Assembly: GCA_900312665.1 (NCBI GenBank)
Contig: ONZQ02000006.1
Location: 1,198,459-1,262,458, forward strand
Direction of reading: 5' to 3'
DNA: 64,000 bases
From: Cephalotrichum gorgonifer
Taxonomy: Eukaryota; Ascomycota; Sordariomycetes; Microascales; Microascaceae
The first letter of the stretch is position 1, and every line of letters starts with the position of its first letter. Positions 25,301 to 37,480 of this stretch are shown one piece after another. The translations under genes were made by a program, and so were the position numbers. The notes below the pieces were generated by a model that was not told the DNA's origin, did no database searches, and saw only the letters and a list, made by a program, of their open reading frames with translations.

Positions 25301-26199
25301 AGAGCCCTCTTGCAGCCTTTGAAGGGCTTCTCGACCACGGTGCTCACAAAGGCCTCCCACTCGCCCTCAATTTCAGAGACGTCGAGCTTGCCGGCCTTGA
25401 TGAGGTCATCGATGAGTTTCGACTGGCCGATCGTACCGGCGATGATGACGGTGTCGGCGCCAGAAGGGTCGGAGAAGCTCGGGCCAGAGAAGGACTCTTC
25501 TTCGGTTGTGCGGTACTAAGTAGAGCGCGACGGACTTTGGTTAGTCTAGGCACTTTGAAGTTTGGGCATCTCCAAGAGCTGGAGGGTAGATAGAGGGGAT
25601 GGAGGTCCCGCCGGACTAAGGGGCGCTATCCCATCCGGAAGCGGGAGTCTGCCGACGCTGGCCGTATAAGTGGGCGGAATGGCTAATCCAACCAGCACCC
25701 GCCCGCCCATCGGCCACATATGCAAGCATATGCACGCATTCGAACAGAGCTCCCTCCGAAGATATACCATTTTCCATGGAACGAAATCCGCCAATTGAAC
25801 TTCCGCTGGTGGCGGACCGCCATCACCCCGGGAATTATCCGCGACGAGAAGGACGAAGAGCGCCAATAGACTTACGATAGTGTTATTCGAGACATCCACC
25901 GGCTTATACTTATACTCCGAAGCCGCTGCTCTCTTCTTTCCATTACTGAGCGTGTAATTCGTCCCCGTCACCCTCCCGAAATCCACCGCGAGGTCGCCCG
26001 CGGCGCGCACGACGCCCCAGTACTCGCCTTCCGAGACACGGATCTGCCCCGCGCCGAGGTGGCCTCCGGCAATCTGGAACGCGCCTTTGGTGGGCTCGAA
26101 GGAGATGATCTGCTTCTGGCCTAGGGCGGACGCGAGGGGGCTCAGGGCTAGGACCGTGAGGGCCACTGCCTTGAGGGCCCTAAGGCTCGCGGGAGCCAT
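22361..26199 (-). CDS. Secreted GH115 xylan alpha-1,2-glucuronidase
   Basis: Glycoside hydrolase family 115 enzyme removing (4-O-methyl)glucuronic acid from glucuronoxylan; predicted secreted. Exons (minus) are 26199-25876, 25515-25082, 25006-24371, 24316-23649 and 23559-22361, encoding 1086 residues. The start was chosen because it gives a signal peptide (MAPASLRALKAVALTVLALSPLASA). Family landmarks in order are DLAVDFGRVTG, VIIAGTIGQSKLID, RGTIFGIYDVSEQIGVSPWY, RGIFINDEQPGLSNWV, RLRANYLWPALWG, WSDDNWGNVRRLP, FDYVGGPRDYKW, and a C-terminal beta-rich domain starting after QPMRNTLPPM. Several NxT/S sites suit a secreted glycoprotein. The first intron (360 nt) is unusually long and reads open for over 100 codons from exon 1; other introns are 54-89 nt. 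Its presence suggests a plant-biomass lifestyle. Confidence 0.95.
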
Positions 26200-28800
26200 G
26201 GTGGGTGGGCAGCCGGATGGGCAATACAAGGAAGTCTGGGCAGGGGTGTGTGGAGAGCCGTTGGTGCCTTTCTTCGGTGCGTAGACCTCAACCGTAGAGG
26301 GAGGAGATGAAGAGAGGGATGAGGGAGGAGGTCAGGTCAGGTCAGAGCTTGAGGAGAAGGGCGGGGAAGCACTTTTATTATTCCTATAATAAGCTATCTC
26401 GCTCATGGGCCATAATCTGGTTCCCACCTATGCTAATACTACCCAGAAAGCTGGGTAGCTTCTTCACACATACGAAGGGAGTTCATCCGGAACTACGGGA
26501 CCCACCTCCATCCTACCCGGGAAACTCCACCGGCGGCACGGACAGCGCAGGGATCCAGCTTCGCCAAGCACGGCAGCCGAGATCGCGGGGAGGGGGGTAG
26601 GAGGACACTGGCTGGCACGTTCGGAGGGGAGCTAACTAATATCGTCCGCGCTATTCCCGCGGTGAGGATAATAAGCATTTAGCATTGGCGGCTGGTGGGT
26701 GGTTCGTTGGCGTCGTATTGATGAGCTAGCCAAGACCCCGTCCTCCGGATCAACCCTCATCTCCACGTGGAAGGGCGGTAACACTCGCTAAACTGCACAC
26801 CGCTGGAAAGGGCATGGCCGGCCTATATATATATTCAATGTTTACAACTCGGTATGTGCTGGGCTTCGACGACGGTACCAAGCATTGTGAGAATGGTTCC
26901 CGATACTAGTGTAAATACTTCCCACGCGGGAGGTAGTGATAGATGAGGGCATCAGGTCGCTGAAGTGTGCGAGCCGAGGGTCTCTGGAATGGGGTGGAAG
27001 AGAGTGCAGGGGACTTGTTATAGCCGAGAGTAGGCATTCTTGGGGGATGGCCAAGAGCGAAGAGGGTTCCGCCTCCGCATCGCCTTCCAGATTACCACGA
27101 TACATGGCCCACGAGGACGCCGGAGGAGGAGACCCCGGCAGCGGGTAAAACGAACAGACTTGGGTTTTGGAGGGGGGCAATCATGTCATCTCCCCCCGTT
27201 GCGGGCCATGGGGAGACTTCTGCTTCTCTCTCCGCAGAATAGCGACGCTAGACGTCGAAGGTAGGATCGGATGGAGCAAGTCTCCTGTCTGGAAAGCGGG
27301 CTGTGGGGAAATGGAAGAAAGAAGGGGGGGCCGCTCGAATGATGATCGACATTGTCAACCGCAAGGTAGCAATGCGGCATCAGAAGACTCCAATTTTCAA
27401 CCCTTGCAAGTGGGAAAAAAGAAAGAAGAGACCCCCAAGACATTGAGATTCAACATAAAGACGCGTGCGCGTCGATGGCGGAAGGGAGGAGGGAAGGTTC
27501 CCGAGTGGCATAGTGTATAATAGCATATGCATCGCGACCCAAACTTCTACGGGCGGGTGTTATATTGCATTCTATATTAATGGTACCGTCTGGCCGGCGC
27601 GGCATCGTCGACCATAGTAGCCATAGTTAATATCCCAAGCCGGTGAAGAGGAACGGGGGGAACCTAGCCGGATAAGATGGCCACAGAATTGGGGAATTTG
27701 GCCTCCCCCCCCCGGTAGGGGCGATATAATCGGCACAAGATGATCCGAGGACAGAAAGCCGAGGAAACAAACCCCGAAGACTCGAGCCAAGGCGGAACTT
27801 GGATCGGGGGACTCGGAGGCTAATGCAGCCCTCTCCGGCCTTTGATTCGTGGGTGAATTCTGGGGCTCCGGCTGGATAAAATGAGCCGGGATTGACCAAC
27901 AAAAAGAGAGAGGGGGAAGGTCTTGCATTTAGCCGCGAGAGGACTCCTCCATACTACTTGTATTTGTATTGGTAGCTACATGTAGTTATTAAGGTACCGA
28001 TATGTCGTATATTATACTTCAATTCGTTGGGCTTGGAAGGGGCTGCCCTGATCGGCGAGGTTTCCTAGTCGGGGGACGCGGGAGAACGTTCGAGGGGCAA
28101 TAAGAATGGCTCGATGTGACCCTGGTCTGGCCCTCAGATGCCACATGGCGTGGCCCGAAGCCGGAACTTCGTGCGATCCCGCCGTTATTTTCTCCCTGCC
28201 TTGGAGCTGGTGGGCCGGTTCACACTGAGGATGATAGTATAAGCAACGGACAGCACTATTACTCCCGTGAAAGACATATGGGCCGGGAACTCATCTCAGC
28301 ATCGCGCCATGGTCCCCGGAGATACACCTCACTGCCCAGCTTCCCGCCCTAGTCTATTAACCTTAACCGAGATCCCCCGTACCTATGGCCCAAAGCCTGA
28401 ACCTGCTTGTATATGGCGGCAGAGTATTGTGCTCGAGCCTCTCAGCCATCCAAGTCAACGTCCAATACGGATATCACGGTGCCCAGAGCCGGCCGTAGCT
28501 GCTGTTAATGGTTCGCTCAAGAGTCTGATATTGGTACACGAACTATTATTAGCGCCCCCTCTCTCCCTCCATTCCCCTACATTGAACCTCTTGCATGGTG
28601 TCGTCGTATAATCCTGGGACGAACTGAGAGTACCTAGCTGCCCGGGAGAGTCCTCGTTCGTTCGTCCTGTATTCCCCTTCCTCCACCCATACCAGTTGCT
28701 GTCCCAGTCCCAGTCTCACTCCCAAGCCTAAACCCGCGCTACCCGTTCCGCTATCCTCTGCCATGAAGCATCGCTTTTACCAAGACAATCCGGCCCACTC
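26200..28800. other. 2.6-kb intergenic region
   Basis: Left part is the GH115 promoter; right part is 3' of the zinc-finger gene. Short frames are present but none has family resemblance or splice structure. No RNA gene was recognised. Confidence 0.6.
26361..26590. promoter_or_regulatory. Candidate CreA-type sites upstream of GH115
   Basis: Two GCGGGG hexamers, at 26361-26366 and 26585-26590, match the SYGGRG consensus of the carbon catabolite repressor CreA/CRE1. They lie about 160 and 390 bases upstream of the glucuronidase start. Such hexamers occur often by chance, so this is suggestive only. Confidence 0.3.
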
Positions 28801-30020
28801 TCACTTCACCAGCGCATATCTTGGCAGCTGCGCCATCCTCTCCTCGGGGCTGACCTCCGTATCCTCGTAGAACATCCTCACCTTCTCCTTCTTGGACTTC
28901 TTCTCCTCCGCCGGCTTCTCGGCCGGTTTCACCCCGGCCTCGGCCATGCGGATCAGCTGGTCGATATCGTCGCCCCCTGGCTGTGCCGCCGCACCGGAGA
29001 CCAGTTCGTCGATCGTAGACGAGGGACCCGGGGGCGGCCCCGCGGCGGGGTTATTCCAGTAGGCTCCCGGGGGAGGAGGGAGGCCGGCAGCGCCGGGGGG
29101 TGCTTCGCCCGGTCGCGGGGGGAGGGGTGCTTGGGCGTAGCCGTTGAAGCCCGGTTGCGGGTATGCGGGTGGGGGTGCGCCGGGAGGTGCGCCAGGAGGC
29201 GCGTACTGCGCTTGGCCGGGAGGATAAGGCTGCAGAAACAAAGGTTACTACCAGTTCACTCGTACAAGAGAATTGGGCCAGAGGGGACTGAGAGGGATGT
29301 GACATACGTATGCGCTGGGCGCGGGTGGCCCGGATGGTGGCCCGGGGATCGGCACGCCCGTCTCCGCTGCCACCCTCTCCGCGGCCTTCCTCGCCTTCCA
29401 ATCCGCGAGCCTCGCCTTTATCTCCTCGGCGGTCTCGTACTTGACCTTCTTCCTCGGGGTCTTCCCCTGCCCGGGCAGCGGGTTCCCCGTCGCGATGCGG
29501 CGGTCCTCCTGCGCCTGGTAGAAGTTCTGCACGATGCGGTTCCGGTGCTGCTCGAGGACCTCGAGCGGTATGCCCTCCATACCGAAGATCTCGACGTCCA
29601 GCCCCGACCTGTTCGGTAGCGCGTTCTCCACCTGCGACAGGGTCTCCTTGTGGACCTGGTTCATGTGGACCGATAGACCTGTTTTGGGTTATCGCGAGAG
29701 GAAATTGTCAGCCGGCGCGAAACTATTAACGGGAGTCCTGGGGACCAAGGGTGAAGAAGGGCAATTCGTACCACCAGCCGTGTTAAGGCGCCTCCCGCAC
29801 TCATCGCACTTGAAATGCTTCGCCTTCTGGTGTGATATCAGCAGCTTTAGGTCTTCAAAGTCACGCTCGCCTAAACCAAGCACACGTCAGTAACTCCTCC
29901 GTATCAGGGATACATCTTCCGCCGTGGATAGCTTGGGAATTCGAGGACATGCGTACAGTAGTAGCACCACGGTCGGCCGAGAACCTCCTCAATATCAACG
30001 TGTCTTCTCTTCTTGCCCAT
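28801..30020 (-). CDS. BuGZ/ZNF207-like C2H2 zinc-finger protein
   Basis: Fungal relative of animal BuGZ (ZNF207), a spindle and kinetochore protein that binds and stabilises Bub3. Exons (minus) are 30020-29957, 29870-29772, 29678-29308 and 29229-28801, giving 320 residues. Two C2H2 fingers sit at the N-terminus: C19, C22, H35, H40 and C43, C46, H59, H64. They are followed by the BuGZ-like HMNQVHKETLSQ and EIFGMEGIP segments. A basic, probably helical stretch rich in Glu/Lys/Arg comes next, then a Pro/Gly/Tyr/Ala-rich disordered region as in BuGZ. The C-terminus ends in SPEERMAQLPRYA (305-317), resembling the Bub3-binding GLEBS motif of BuGZ. Family membership is firm. A spindle role in fungi is inferred, and a splicing or transcription role is also possible. 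Confidence 0.9.
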
Positions 30021-32908
30021 CGTGCCGGCCTTCGGAAACGGGGAAAAGCGCTTCGGTGCGGGAAAATGAATGTGGGAGATTTCGGGCCAAATCAGGCGTG
30101 CGGTTGCGGGAAGGTCGCTCGCGAGTCGTACGCGATGGAAGGTGGTCGGAGCTGATGAAGTTGGAGCTTGGCTGGACCTCACATGGTGCGACTTCGAGCT
30201 TTGCCCGTGTCGCGATCGTTTGGGGCCGGAGCGGTGGATAATTTCTCCGTTCCGACGTTTATCCGATCCATCATAGCCCTTTGGATCTCTGCCCCGCCCC
30301 CAGCCTTTTTGTGCCTACGTTGACCCGGAGTCACTCTGGAATCGCCCTGGAATGGTCTTTACTTCTAAATATGGCTATTGCTTGGCCCATCTTCTTGACA
30401 CAATTCAGGATCATGCAGGTTGGGGTTCTCGGGCCGGTCATCTCGCCAAGTAGTCTCGCCAAGTAGCCCCGAACTGACTATCCGTAAAGGTGCCGCCGCT
30501 GCATGCAGCTGCCCCCAGAAACACGGACACAATGCTCCGGCCGCCCATCTGTCTCCACTGAACTAATTGTAATCCACGTTCCGGCCGTACAAGCAAGACC
30601 TTCTATTACACTCCAGTGACATTCGAGATGACTCTCCTTTCCCACTTGTGGCTGGCTGGCTAGGTATGTTTCCCAGGACGCCCTCCGAGATGCAACCGCG
30701 ACATGTTTGGTGACATCTGCTTGTAGATCATAGTTATGGAGTGGTTTTTGGTGAGCAAACTACTGTGTAATAATAGCTAGGGCGATGGGCGGAGAGATAT
30801 ACTACTCTTGCCTGTGAAGTAAAGACGTTCTAGACCCGCAAGAAAATGGTGACGTCATGGTCTAGACTGCCAGCTCTGTCTGGTCTCTTTCTGGCTCCCA
30901 ATGCAGGAGCCGGCGTTGAGAGGGTAGCGCGGGTGGGTTCCGGTCAGGGTCCGCCCGAAATTGCTAATCGTACTGTTGACCTACGTCATATTACTGATGA
31001 CGACTTTGCAGGTCGCTCGCAGGCAACAAAGGTTCAGCAGCCCCATGTGATTACTCTTTTAGACGATGCGGGGTTAGGGTTCGTTCCGTCCGCTTATTCG
31101 ATCTAAGAGTAAAAACAAAGGGGGAAACCAAGGTCTGCAGAAAAGCGAAACGGCGGTGGATGTTCTCGAAATCTCGAAATGGAGTTTGCTCGTGCTTGTA
31201 GGTGTGCTTGTGCTCGAATACTAATATCGTGGCGTCTCCAATCGGCCAGTCCAGTGTTACCACCGTCCCGAAAGAGTCGGGGACAGTGGGACTACTCGTA
31301 TGATTACGCGGTGGCAACGGGCTTGGTCCAGAGTCATCTGCCGTCAGGGACTCGGAGCGAAGAGTGTGCGTGTGTCAGGAACGCGTCACTGGTAAGGCAC
31401 CACCCGATGCAGAATATGTGCATACATTCATACACGAGACGAGTGCAAATCCAGATATGTGAATGGTGGATGGAGTCCCGGTTCCTCGCATGGTCAGCCA
31501 GCCAGCCGCCGGGGCGTCCGTGAACGCCTGCCCCGCCCTGTGTGGTTGGCTGGTGAGACCTTCCACGCTGCATGCAGAAACGGGTCCTCCCAGTGTCGTT
31601 CCCGCGCAATACTATTGGTATTTTTTGCATTGGTAGAACCGACGCTTGCACCGGGGAAGCCGGGGGTGTGGCTTACAGTTAATATTGATATCAAGGTCCT
31701 TTCGTGCTTAAAACTTGTTTGACAAGTACGAGTAGAGAATAATAGAAGCATGCGGAAAACCGTTAGTTCAGAAGGACGAGTAAGGACGAGTAACGAGCGA
31801 CATTCCCGCCAAGCCTCGGATAATCCGGATCGACAAAATTGATACCCCTTTCTGATGGCCGCCGGTCTTGGCGATAGTCTTGGCGGCAAAGGGGCTCGGA
31901 GTCTATTATCCTGGCTTTGGGGTGACAAAGACCAGGACGAGCAGTACTTGGGAAGGAAACCTACGTCATCGGGCGGGTGGAGGGGTTCAGAACCTGCCGT
32001 AGTCGTTCATAGTGTGAATCCAATCGATATTACTCGAACATGGATGAACAGTTAACCGTTGCAGGAAGTTGGGGTATTAACACATTGCGGTAAGCGTACC
32101 TGACTGCACTCGCTTGCGAGACATCTTGCCGTTCTTGTATCCTTGTATGGTTAGACAGGTTCGGATTCGACTGTCATTGCCAAGGGTAAGTTATAGCGTC
32201 GTGGGCCAAACCATGACGGTGAGAGGGCTGGAGCTTACACCTCTCCCTTCCCTTGACGTCTGTGCGATTGGGACGAGATAACAGAATATGGCGCGTGAAG
32301 TTGCCTCTCAACAGATTCAATGTCAGTACATATATATGTACAGGTGGGCCCGTGACCACCTTAGTGCGAGTATCCAAGTACTTGCATCACTCTGTACTAT
32401 CGCGTTGAGTGAGTGAGTGACCCACGCTAGAAGGCCACATTCCAGGTTAGCAGTGGAGAAGCGGAAGGGAGGATAGAGAACGGAGGGTGGGGCCACCCCT
32501 CTAAATAGATACGTAGCCCCCTGTATTGCTGGTAGGGCCGCCGAGCCAGGCCTGTCTGGGTCTGGGGGAGGTGGCCAGCCGGCTGGCCGGAACCACGACG
32601 ATGACGACACCACCTCCTCCTCCCTCGAAATCTCTAACATTGACCCCGCGGCGGCACTCCTCCCCTAACAGCAACGTCAGACTGATGTGAGAAAAAAACA
32701 CTACGTAATAGCCTGTACGCCCCATTTCTACCACAAACCACAGTTCCGGCCCCGCCGTTACTGCCATCAGCTTCACTTGCCATCTTGTCGCCCTCAACAC
32801 ACAAGCCCAACCCGCCTCGAGAAGCCCCGACACCAACACCGATCAAACTCTATCCGATTATCTGCCATCTCGTCTACCCTCCTGCAGAGAACCAGTCTGC
32901 AGCCAGCT

Positions 32909-32960
32909 GCACCTTGCACCTTGCACCTGCACCTGCACCTGCGCCTGCACCGTCGCCGAG
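32909..32960 (+). repeat. GCACCT hexamer repeat
   Basis: Tandem copies of GCACCT, with a TT insertion in the first two, continue into GCGCCT. The tract lies in the putative kinase promoter. Confidence 0.85.
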
Positions 32961-33099
32961 TCTTGAATCTCCCACCTCTCTCTCCATACTTTACTTTCAA
33001 TCCGGCGGACCTCTCACCTTGGCTGCTGAGCTGCCTGGTCCCACCTGTTTCTTCATTCACCCGCCTTGCCTGCCACTGCTCACGCAGTGACGGCTTAAT

Positions 33100-33964
33100 T
33101 TTCTGCTCAACCCTGTTTTTTCTTGTTTCTTGATTTTCTTTTCTTTCCTTTTTCTTCCCTCAAAAACCTACCACCTCCTTCTCTCACTCTTCCTCCCAAC
33201 CTGGCACCGAGTTCTTCTTCTTATCTGCCTCTCTATACTTCATTCTCACCTACCTGACCTCCGAGGCATCTGTCTTTCATCAAGTGGACCAGACGTTCCC
33301 ACTCTTCGGTCATTCGCGCGCAAGACAACCGGCGAAGACCGCCTCCGACTCCGCGCTCGCCCCTCCTCTTAAATCATCGACATAATAAACACGCCATCGA
33401 ACCGCTATTTCGTCGCTCCTAGCACCGCTGCTAGTAAGGTCTCACTCATATTTTACCCCGGACCCCCAAAACGTCATCAGCGAAACGAACCCCGCCCTGG
33501 CCACCCACGCTCACGCCCACGCCCACTGCCACTCCCACGCCCACTGCCACTCCCACGCCGCCTACTCATACAAGTCATAACCACCGCGCTTAATAAGGCA
33601 CTCTACGTACACTTACCGCAAGCTACCCACCCTCCTTCCGCCTTCGACTCACTCACCCCGCCCTGCCTGCCGAGGAACAAAATAATACCAAGCACAGCGA
33701 AAGGAGAGAGAAGATCCGAAAATCAAGTTTCCCAGTTTTTTATTTCTTGTTCCGCACACGGCAACATTTTAACCCCTAGTTCGGTCGATTTCGAGTTTCG
33801 AATCTGCCTGCCCTCTCTCTGCCTGCATCCCTGAAAGAAGGAAAACAGACGAGAGAGAAAACCATCTTCCGCCCACGACCAAGGGAAATCACAGCATCGA
33901 AATCGAGAGGCACCCGGGAAAAAATCGATATAACGAGTCCCCCGCGGACGGGTTTGGACCCGCC
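33100..33964 (+). promoter_or_regulatory. Pyrimidine-rich promoter/leader of the kinase gene
   Basis: From about 33115 to 33350 the plus strand is mostly C and T with CTTTTCTT blocks; C-rich sequence continues to about 33700, and the ATG is at 33965. Pyrimidine-rich tracts just before transcription starts are common in filamentous ascomycetes. The distance suggests a leader of several hundred bases. No TATA box is obvious. Confidence 0.45.
33521..33556 (+). repeat. 18-bp tandem duplication
   Basis: Two adjacent copies of an 18-base unit (GCCCACTGCCACTCCCAC), flanked by a partial CCCACGC copy. It lies within the candidate kinase leader. Confidence 0.85.
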
Positions 33965-36329
33965 ATGTCTACCATACAACAGCTGAAGAACTTTATCAGA
34001 CACGGTATGGTCCACCCACCCGTAGCCCCTCCCCCTCCGTGCCGTCGACATCTCCCTCTCGCCCGCTTGTTCCTAACCTCCTCCCATAGGCAAACAGGCC
34101 CGTGTCGAACAAGAAGCTGAGAAGGTCGTGGATGTTCCCGCGCCTCCTCAGCCCTCCAAGGCAAACCCCATACCTCCCCAGTCGACCTCCGACACGCAGT
34201 CGGCCGCCGACGCTCACCATGCCAAGAATGGCAAGAGCAAGAGGATAGACGAGATTAATATCTCGAAGCTTGTGGCCGAGGAGAACGAGACCAAGTCCAG
34301 GTTCCCGAAGTACCCGGGGCTCGAGCGATGGAGACTCCTCGAGAAGATGGGCGACGGCGCCTTCAGCAATGTCTACCGCGCCTTGGACCTAGAAGGACAC
34401 CACGGCGAGGCGGCGATCAAGGTTGTGCGCAAGTTCGAGATGAACAACATGCAGGTACGTCAACAGACCCGGGGACACAGCCTCTAGCATCCACTATGGG
34501 CAGGCGCGTCTCATGGGCTTTATTTCCTCGTGTGAAGAAGAATCAAGGACTCGTCCCACGTCCTGCCTCCCTGACTCTTTCCACCCCTCGCACTTGGGGC
34601 TTTTATGTTACGTTTTACCAACCAGACGGTGTTTTGAAATAGGGTGATAGGCACCTTCATCCAGACTTTAAGAAGGGACCCAAAGCGGCAGAGGTGCGAA
34701 TCAATTTCCTTAACCGATCACACCAAACTCGCTCTGATCTGCCCGACACCCTTTCCTCTGCGCCCCATTGTCTAGTGGCAAATGGGTACATGAGACCAAT
34801 CTTATCTAGATTGAGGGAACTTGGAGGAGATGAGGGTGAGGGGGGTGGGGGGTGGGGGGCAGGAATAGAGAGACACGCTGAATGGCCAAAGACTGACGAG
34901 GATGATTCTCTTAGCGCTCCAACATTTTGAAAGAAGTGCAGATTATGCGCCAGCTGGACCACCCGAATATCGTCAAGCTTCTAGAGTTCTCAGAGTCGAG
35001 GGAGTACTATTATATCGTCCTCGAGCTGGCACCGGGCGGCGAGCTGTTCCACCAAATCGTCCGTCTTACGTACTTCAGCGAGGATCTCTCCCGCCACGTC
35101 ATAACGCAGGTTGCAAAGGCGTTACTGCATCTGCACGAGGAGAAGGGCATAGTCCACAGGTGAGCACTTTTGTCAACCCAGTGCTCGCGCTCCAGTCGAG
35201 GGGTTCCCGCCAGGGTGATTTCATTCCCTTCACCTGCATCAGAATGCTCATAGTTGGACACAGGGACATCAAGCCGGAGAATATCCTCTTCAGCCCCATT
35301 CCGGTTGTGGCGTCGAAACATCCCAAGCCCACTCAGCCCGGCGACGAGGACAAGGTCGACGAGGGCGAGTTCATCAAGGGCGTGGGCGCCGGCGGTATTG
35401 GTCAGATCAAAATTGCCGACTTCGGACTGTCTAAGGTTATATGGGAGACCGAGACCATGACGCCCTGCGGGACGGTGGGATACACTGCGCCGGAGATCGT
35501 CAAAGACGAGCGGTACTCTAAGTCGGTCGACATGTGGGCGCTCGGCTGCGTCCTCTACACTCTGCTCTGCGGCTTCCCCCCCTTCTACGATGAGAGCATC
35601 GAGGTGCTCACGGAGAAGGTGGCCAAGGGCCAGTACACGTTCCTCTCGCCCTGGTGGGATGTGATCGACAAGTCCGCGCAGGACCTCATTACGCACCTGC
35701 TCACGGTCGACCCGGACAAGCGGTACACGATCAAGGAGTTCCTCGCGCACCCGTGGATCCAGGCCGCGGGCCCCACGCCGTCTGCGGACGAGAGGCCGAC
35801 ACCCGAGGCGATGAGGGCGTTCACCCAGGCCAACAGGCTGGCCGAGGGCGATAAGGTGCACGACTTCAGGTCCCCGGCGGCGGTTAACCTCCGCGAGGTC
35901 TTCGACGTCAGCTACGCCGTGCACAGGCAGGAGGAGGAGGCGAACCGGAGGAGGCAGCTGGGCGTCAAGGCCGCGGCAGCACCCGAGCAACTTGAGGAAG
36001 TCGCCGAAGCGGATGAGGAAGACTCGAGCAGCAGCGCCGAGCAGATGGACCTGGACCGCACAGGCACGAGGACCCTCGAGGCGAGCATGCGGAACGCAAA
36101 CCTGCAGGACCGGGACTCGGAGCGCAGGGGTAGGGAGAGGGAGAGGGCGGCGCCACCACCCGCACAGGAGAAGGGGTACGGACAGCACTCGGCCGCCGTG
36201 GCAGCCGCGGCGAGGCAGGAGGTGAGGAACCAGCAGAGGCAGAAGGGGGTGTTTGAGCTGAGTCTCGACGGGGCGACGCTGCTGGGAAGGCGGGGTATAA
36301 AGCCCGCTGCCAAGGTCGGCGGGGCGTAG
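33965..36329 (+). CDS. RCK2/Srk1-type Ser/Thr protein kinase (CaMK group)
   Basis: MAPK-activated protein kinase of the RCK2/Srk1 type, expected to act downstream of the Hog1-type stress pathway. Exons 33965-34004, 34090-34454, 34643-34693, 34915-35159 and 35264-36329 give 588 residues. The N-terminus MSTIQQLKNFIRHGK is typical of the family. All catalytic elements are present: glycine loop GDGAFSNV at 101-108, Lys124, HRDIKPEN from 233, DFG at 286-288, and CGTVGYTAPE at 302-311. A Gly/acidic insert of about 30 residues separates HRD from DFG, as in RCK-type kinases. The 51-nt exon 3 adds a 17-residue basic insert (GDRHLHPDFKKGPKAAE) between the Lys124 strand and helix C. The tail is Ala/Glu/Arg-rich and ends with FELSLDGATLLGRRG. 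Whether calmodulin binds cannot be seen. Confidence 0.93.
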
Positions 36330-37097
36330 CGTGCTGCGTCGGAGTAGCAGCGGGGCTTTACCTCGGCCACCTTCACGCTGGCTGTTGTGACTGAGCTGCA
36401 CAAGGGTAGTATGGAGGGGGTTGCATCGGTGTTCCCTGTGGACAGGAGAGGAGGGGTGTATGACTCTCATCTGGGTTCCTCTCATCTGGGTTCGCCTAAT
36501 GGTTCGCCCTCAGACCTTGCGGCATGAGCCGCCGGTCGCTGGCCTGTCGGTGTAGTTCATTCGGATGGGCCGGGTTTGCTCGGTTTTCTATTTCGGGAGA
36601 GGAAAGGGCGCATATACAGTTTTTAGGTTTTGCTTTACCGGCATGGAGTTTCATGGGATGACGAGAAATCTTTTATCTTCTTGAGATTCTGTTACATTCT
36701 TTTAGGGCCCTTGTTATTAGAGTGTGCCTCTTGTTACAAGGAGTGCCGTTCGAGAGAGTACGGCTGCATTGTGAATGGATTGGTGTTCTGATGTGTCGAT
36801 GTTGAAGTGCTGGTGTCCAACCAGATGTGTTTCACTGTTCAGGTGGACTGTTGTTGCTCGTGAGGTATGTTCGTCAATTGCTTAGGTGCGAGGAGTGTAA
36901 AGTCGTGGAAAGGAAGGATGTTTGTTCGTATGATGTATTAGCATAGGTTGCTTCCCTGTTATAAGAGAAGGTGGGCACCTGTTCTGGTGCTCTGGGGTTG
37001 ATTCGACATGTATTCGAGGGATAGAGGAGGATGGAATAGTCAGGATGAAGAGGTGAGGAAGTTAGTAGGTAGGGCTGGGAGGTAGACGAGACCCGGG

Positions 37098-37130
37098 AGA
37101 CAAGAGACAGGAGACAGGAGACAGGAGACG
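37098..37130. repeat. GAGACAG tandem repeat
   Basis: Four to five tandem copies of the heptamer AGGAGAC/AAGAGAC form a purine-rich tract between two convergent genes. Confidence 0.85.
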
Positions 37131-37438
37131 AAGCAAGCAAGGTAGGTTTCAGGGAAGACGGAAGTATATCACTCACTGTCACAACATGATGAAGGCGCGA
37201 GAAGGCATCGGTCGGGGATTCATTCTGCATCACTATAGAGTCCGAAGAGATACTCAAAACAGTGAGAAGGAAGCTCAGGCTGCGGAAACTCGGATTTCGT
37301 AAACTGACGTGCTGAAGACAAGATATCATTATAACGTGAGCTGTGTTCGGGGCATACGGCCCCATCGAACACCCATGTCCCCGTTTTGAGAGTAAGAAAG
37401 AAAAAATTACTTGGTATAATTACAATTACAGCTGAGTA

Positions 37439-37480
37439 TCCCTGCTCCTGCTCTTGCTCCTCCTGCTCCTGCTCCTGGTC
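37439..37480. repeat. CTCCTG hexamer repeat
   Basis: Imperfect tandem CTCCTG/CTCTTG copies, a purine-rich GAGCAG tract on the opposite strand. They lie about 260 bases downstream of the minus-strand 1176-codon gene. Confidence 0.8.

Larger units (their letters stand above)
30021..33964. other. 3.9-kb divergent intergenic region
   Basis: Lies between the divergent zinc-finger and kinase genes. The right-hand 850 bases are pyrimidine-rich and probably form the kinase promoter and leader. The rest shows no supported gene. It contains two short tandem repeats (near 32909 and 33521) and copies of the CGAGTA word (near 31287 and 31725). Confidence 0.6.

Noticed and set aside
35010..36485. 491-codon minus-strand frame opposite the kinase
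   Set aside because: Leu/Arg/His-rich and without any family resemblance, while the other strand carries every kinase motif.
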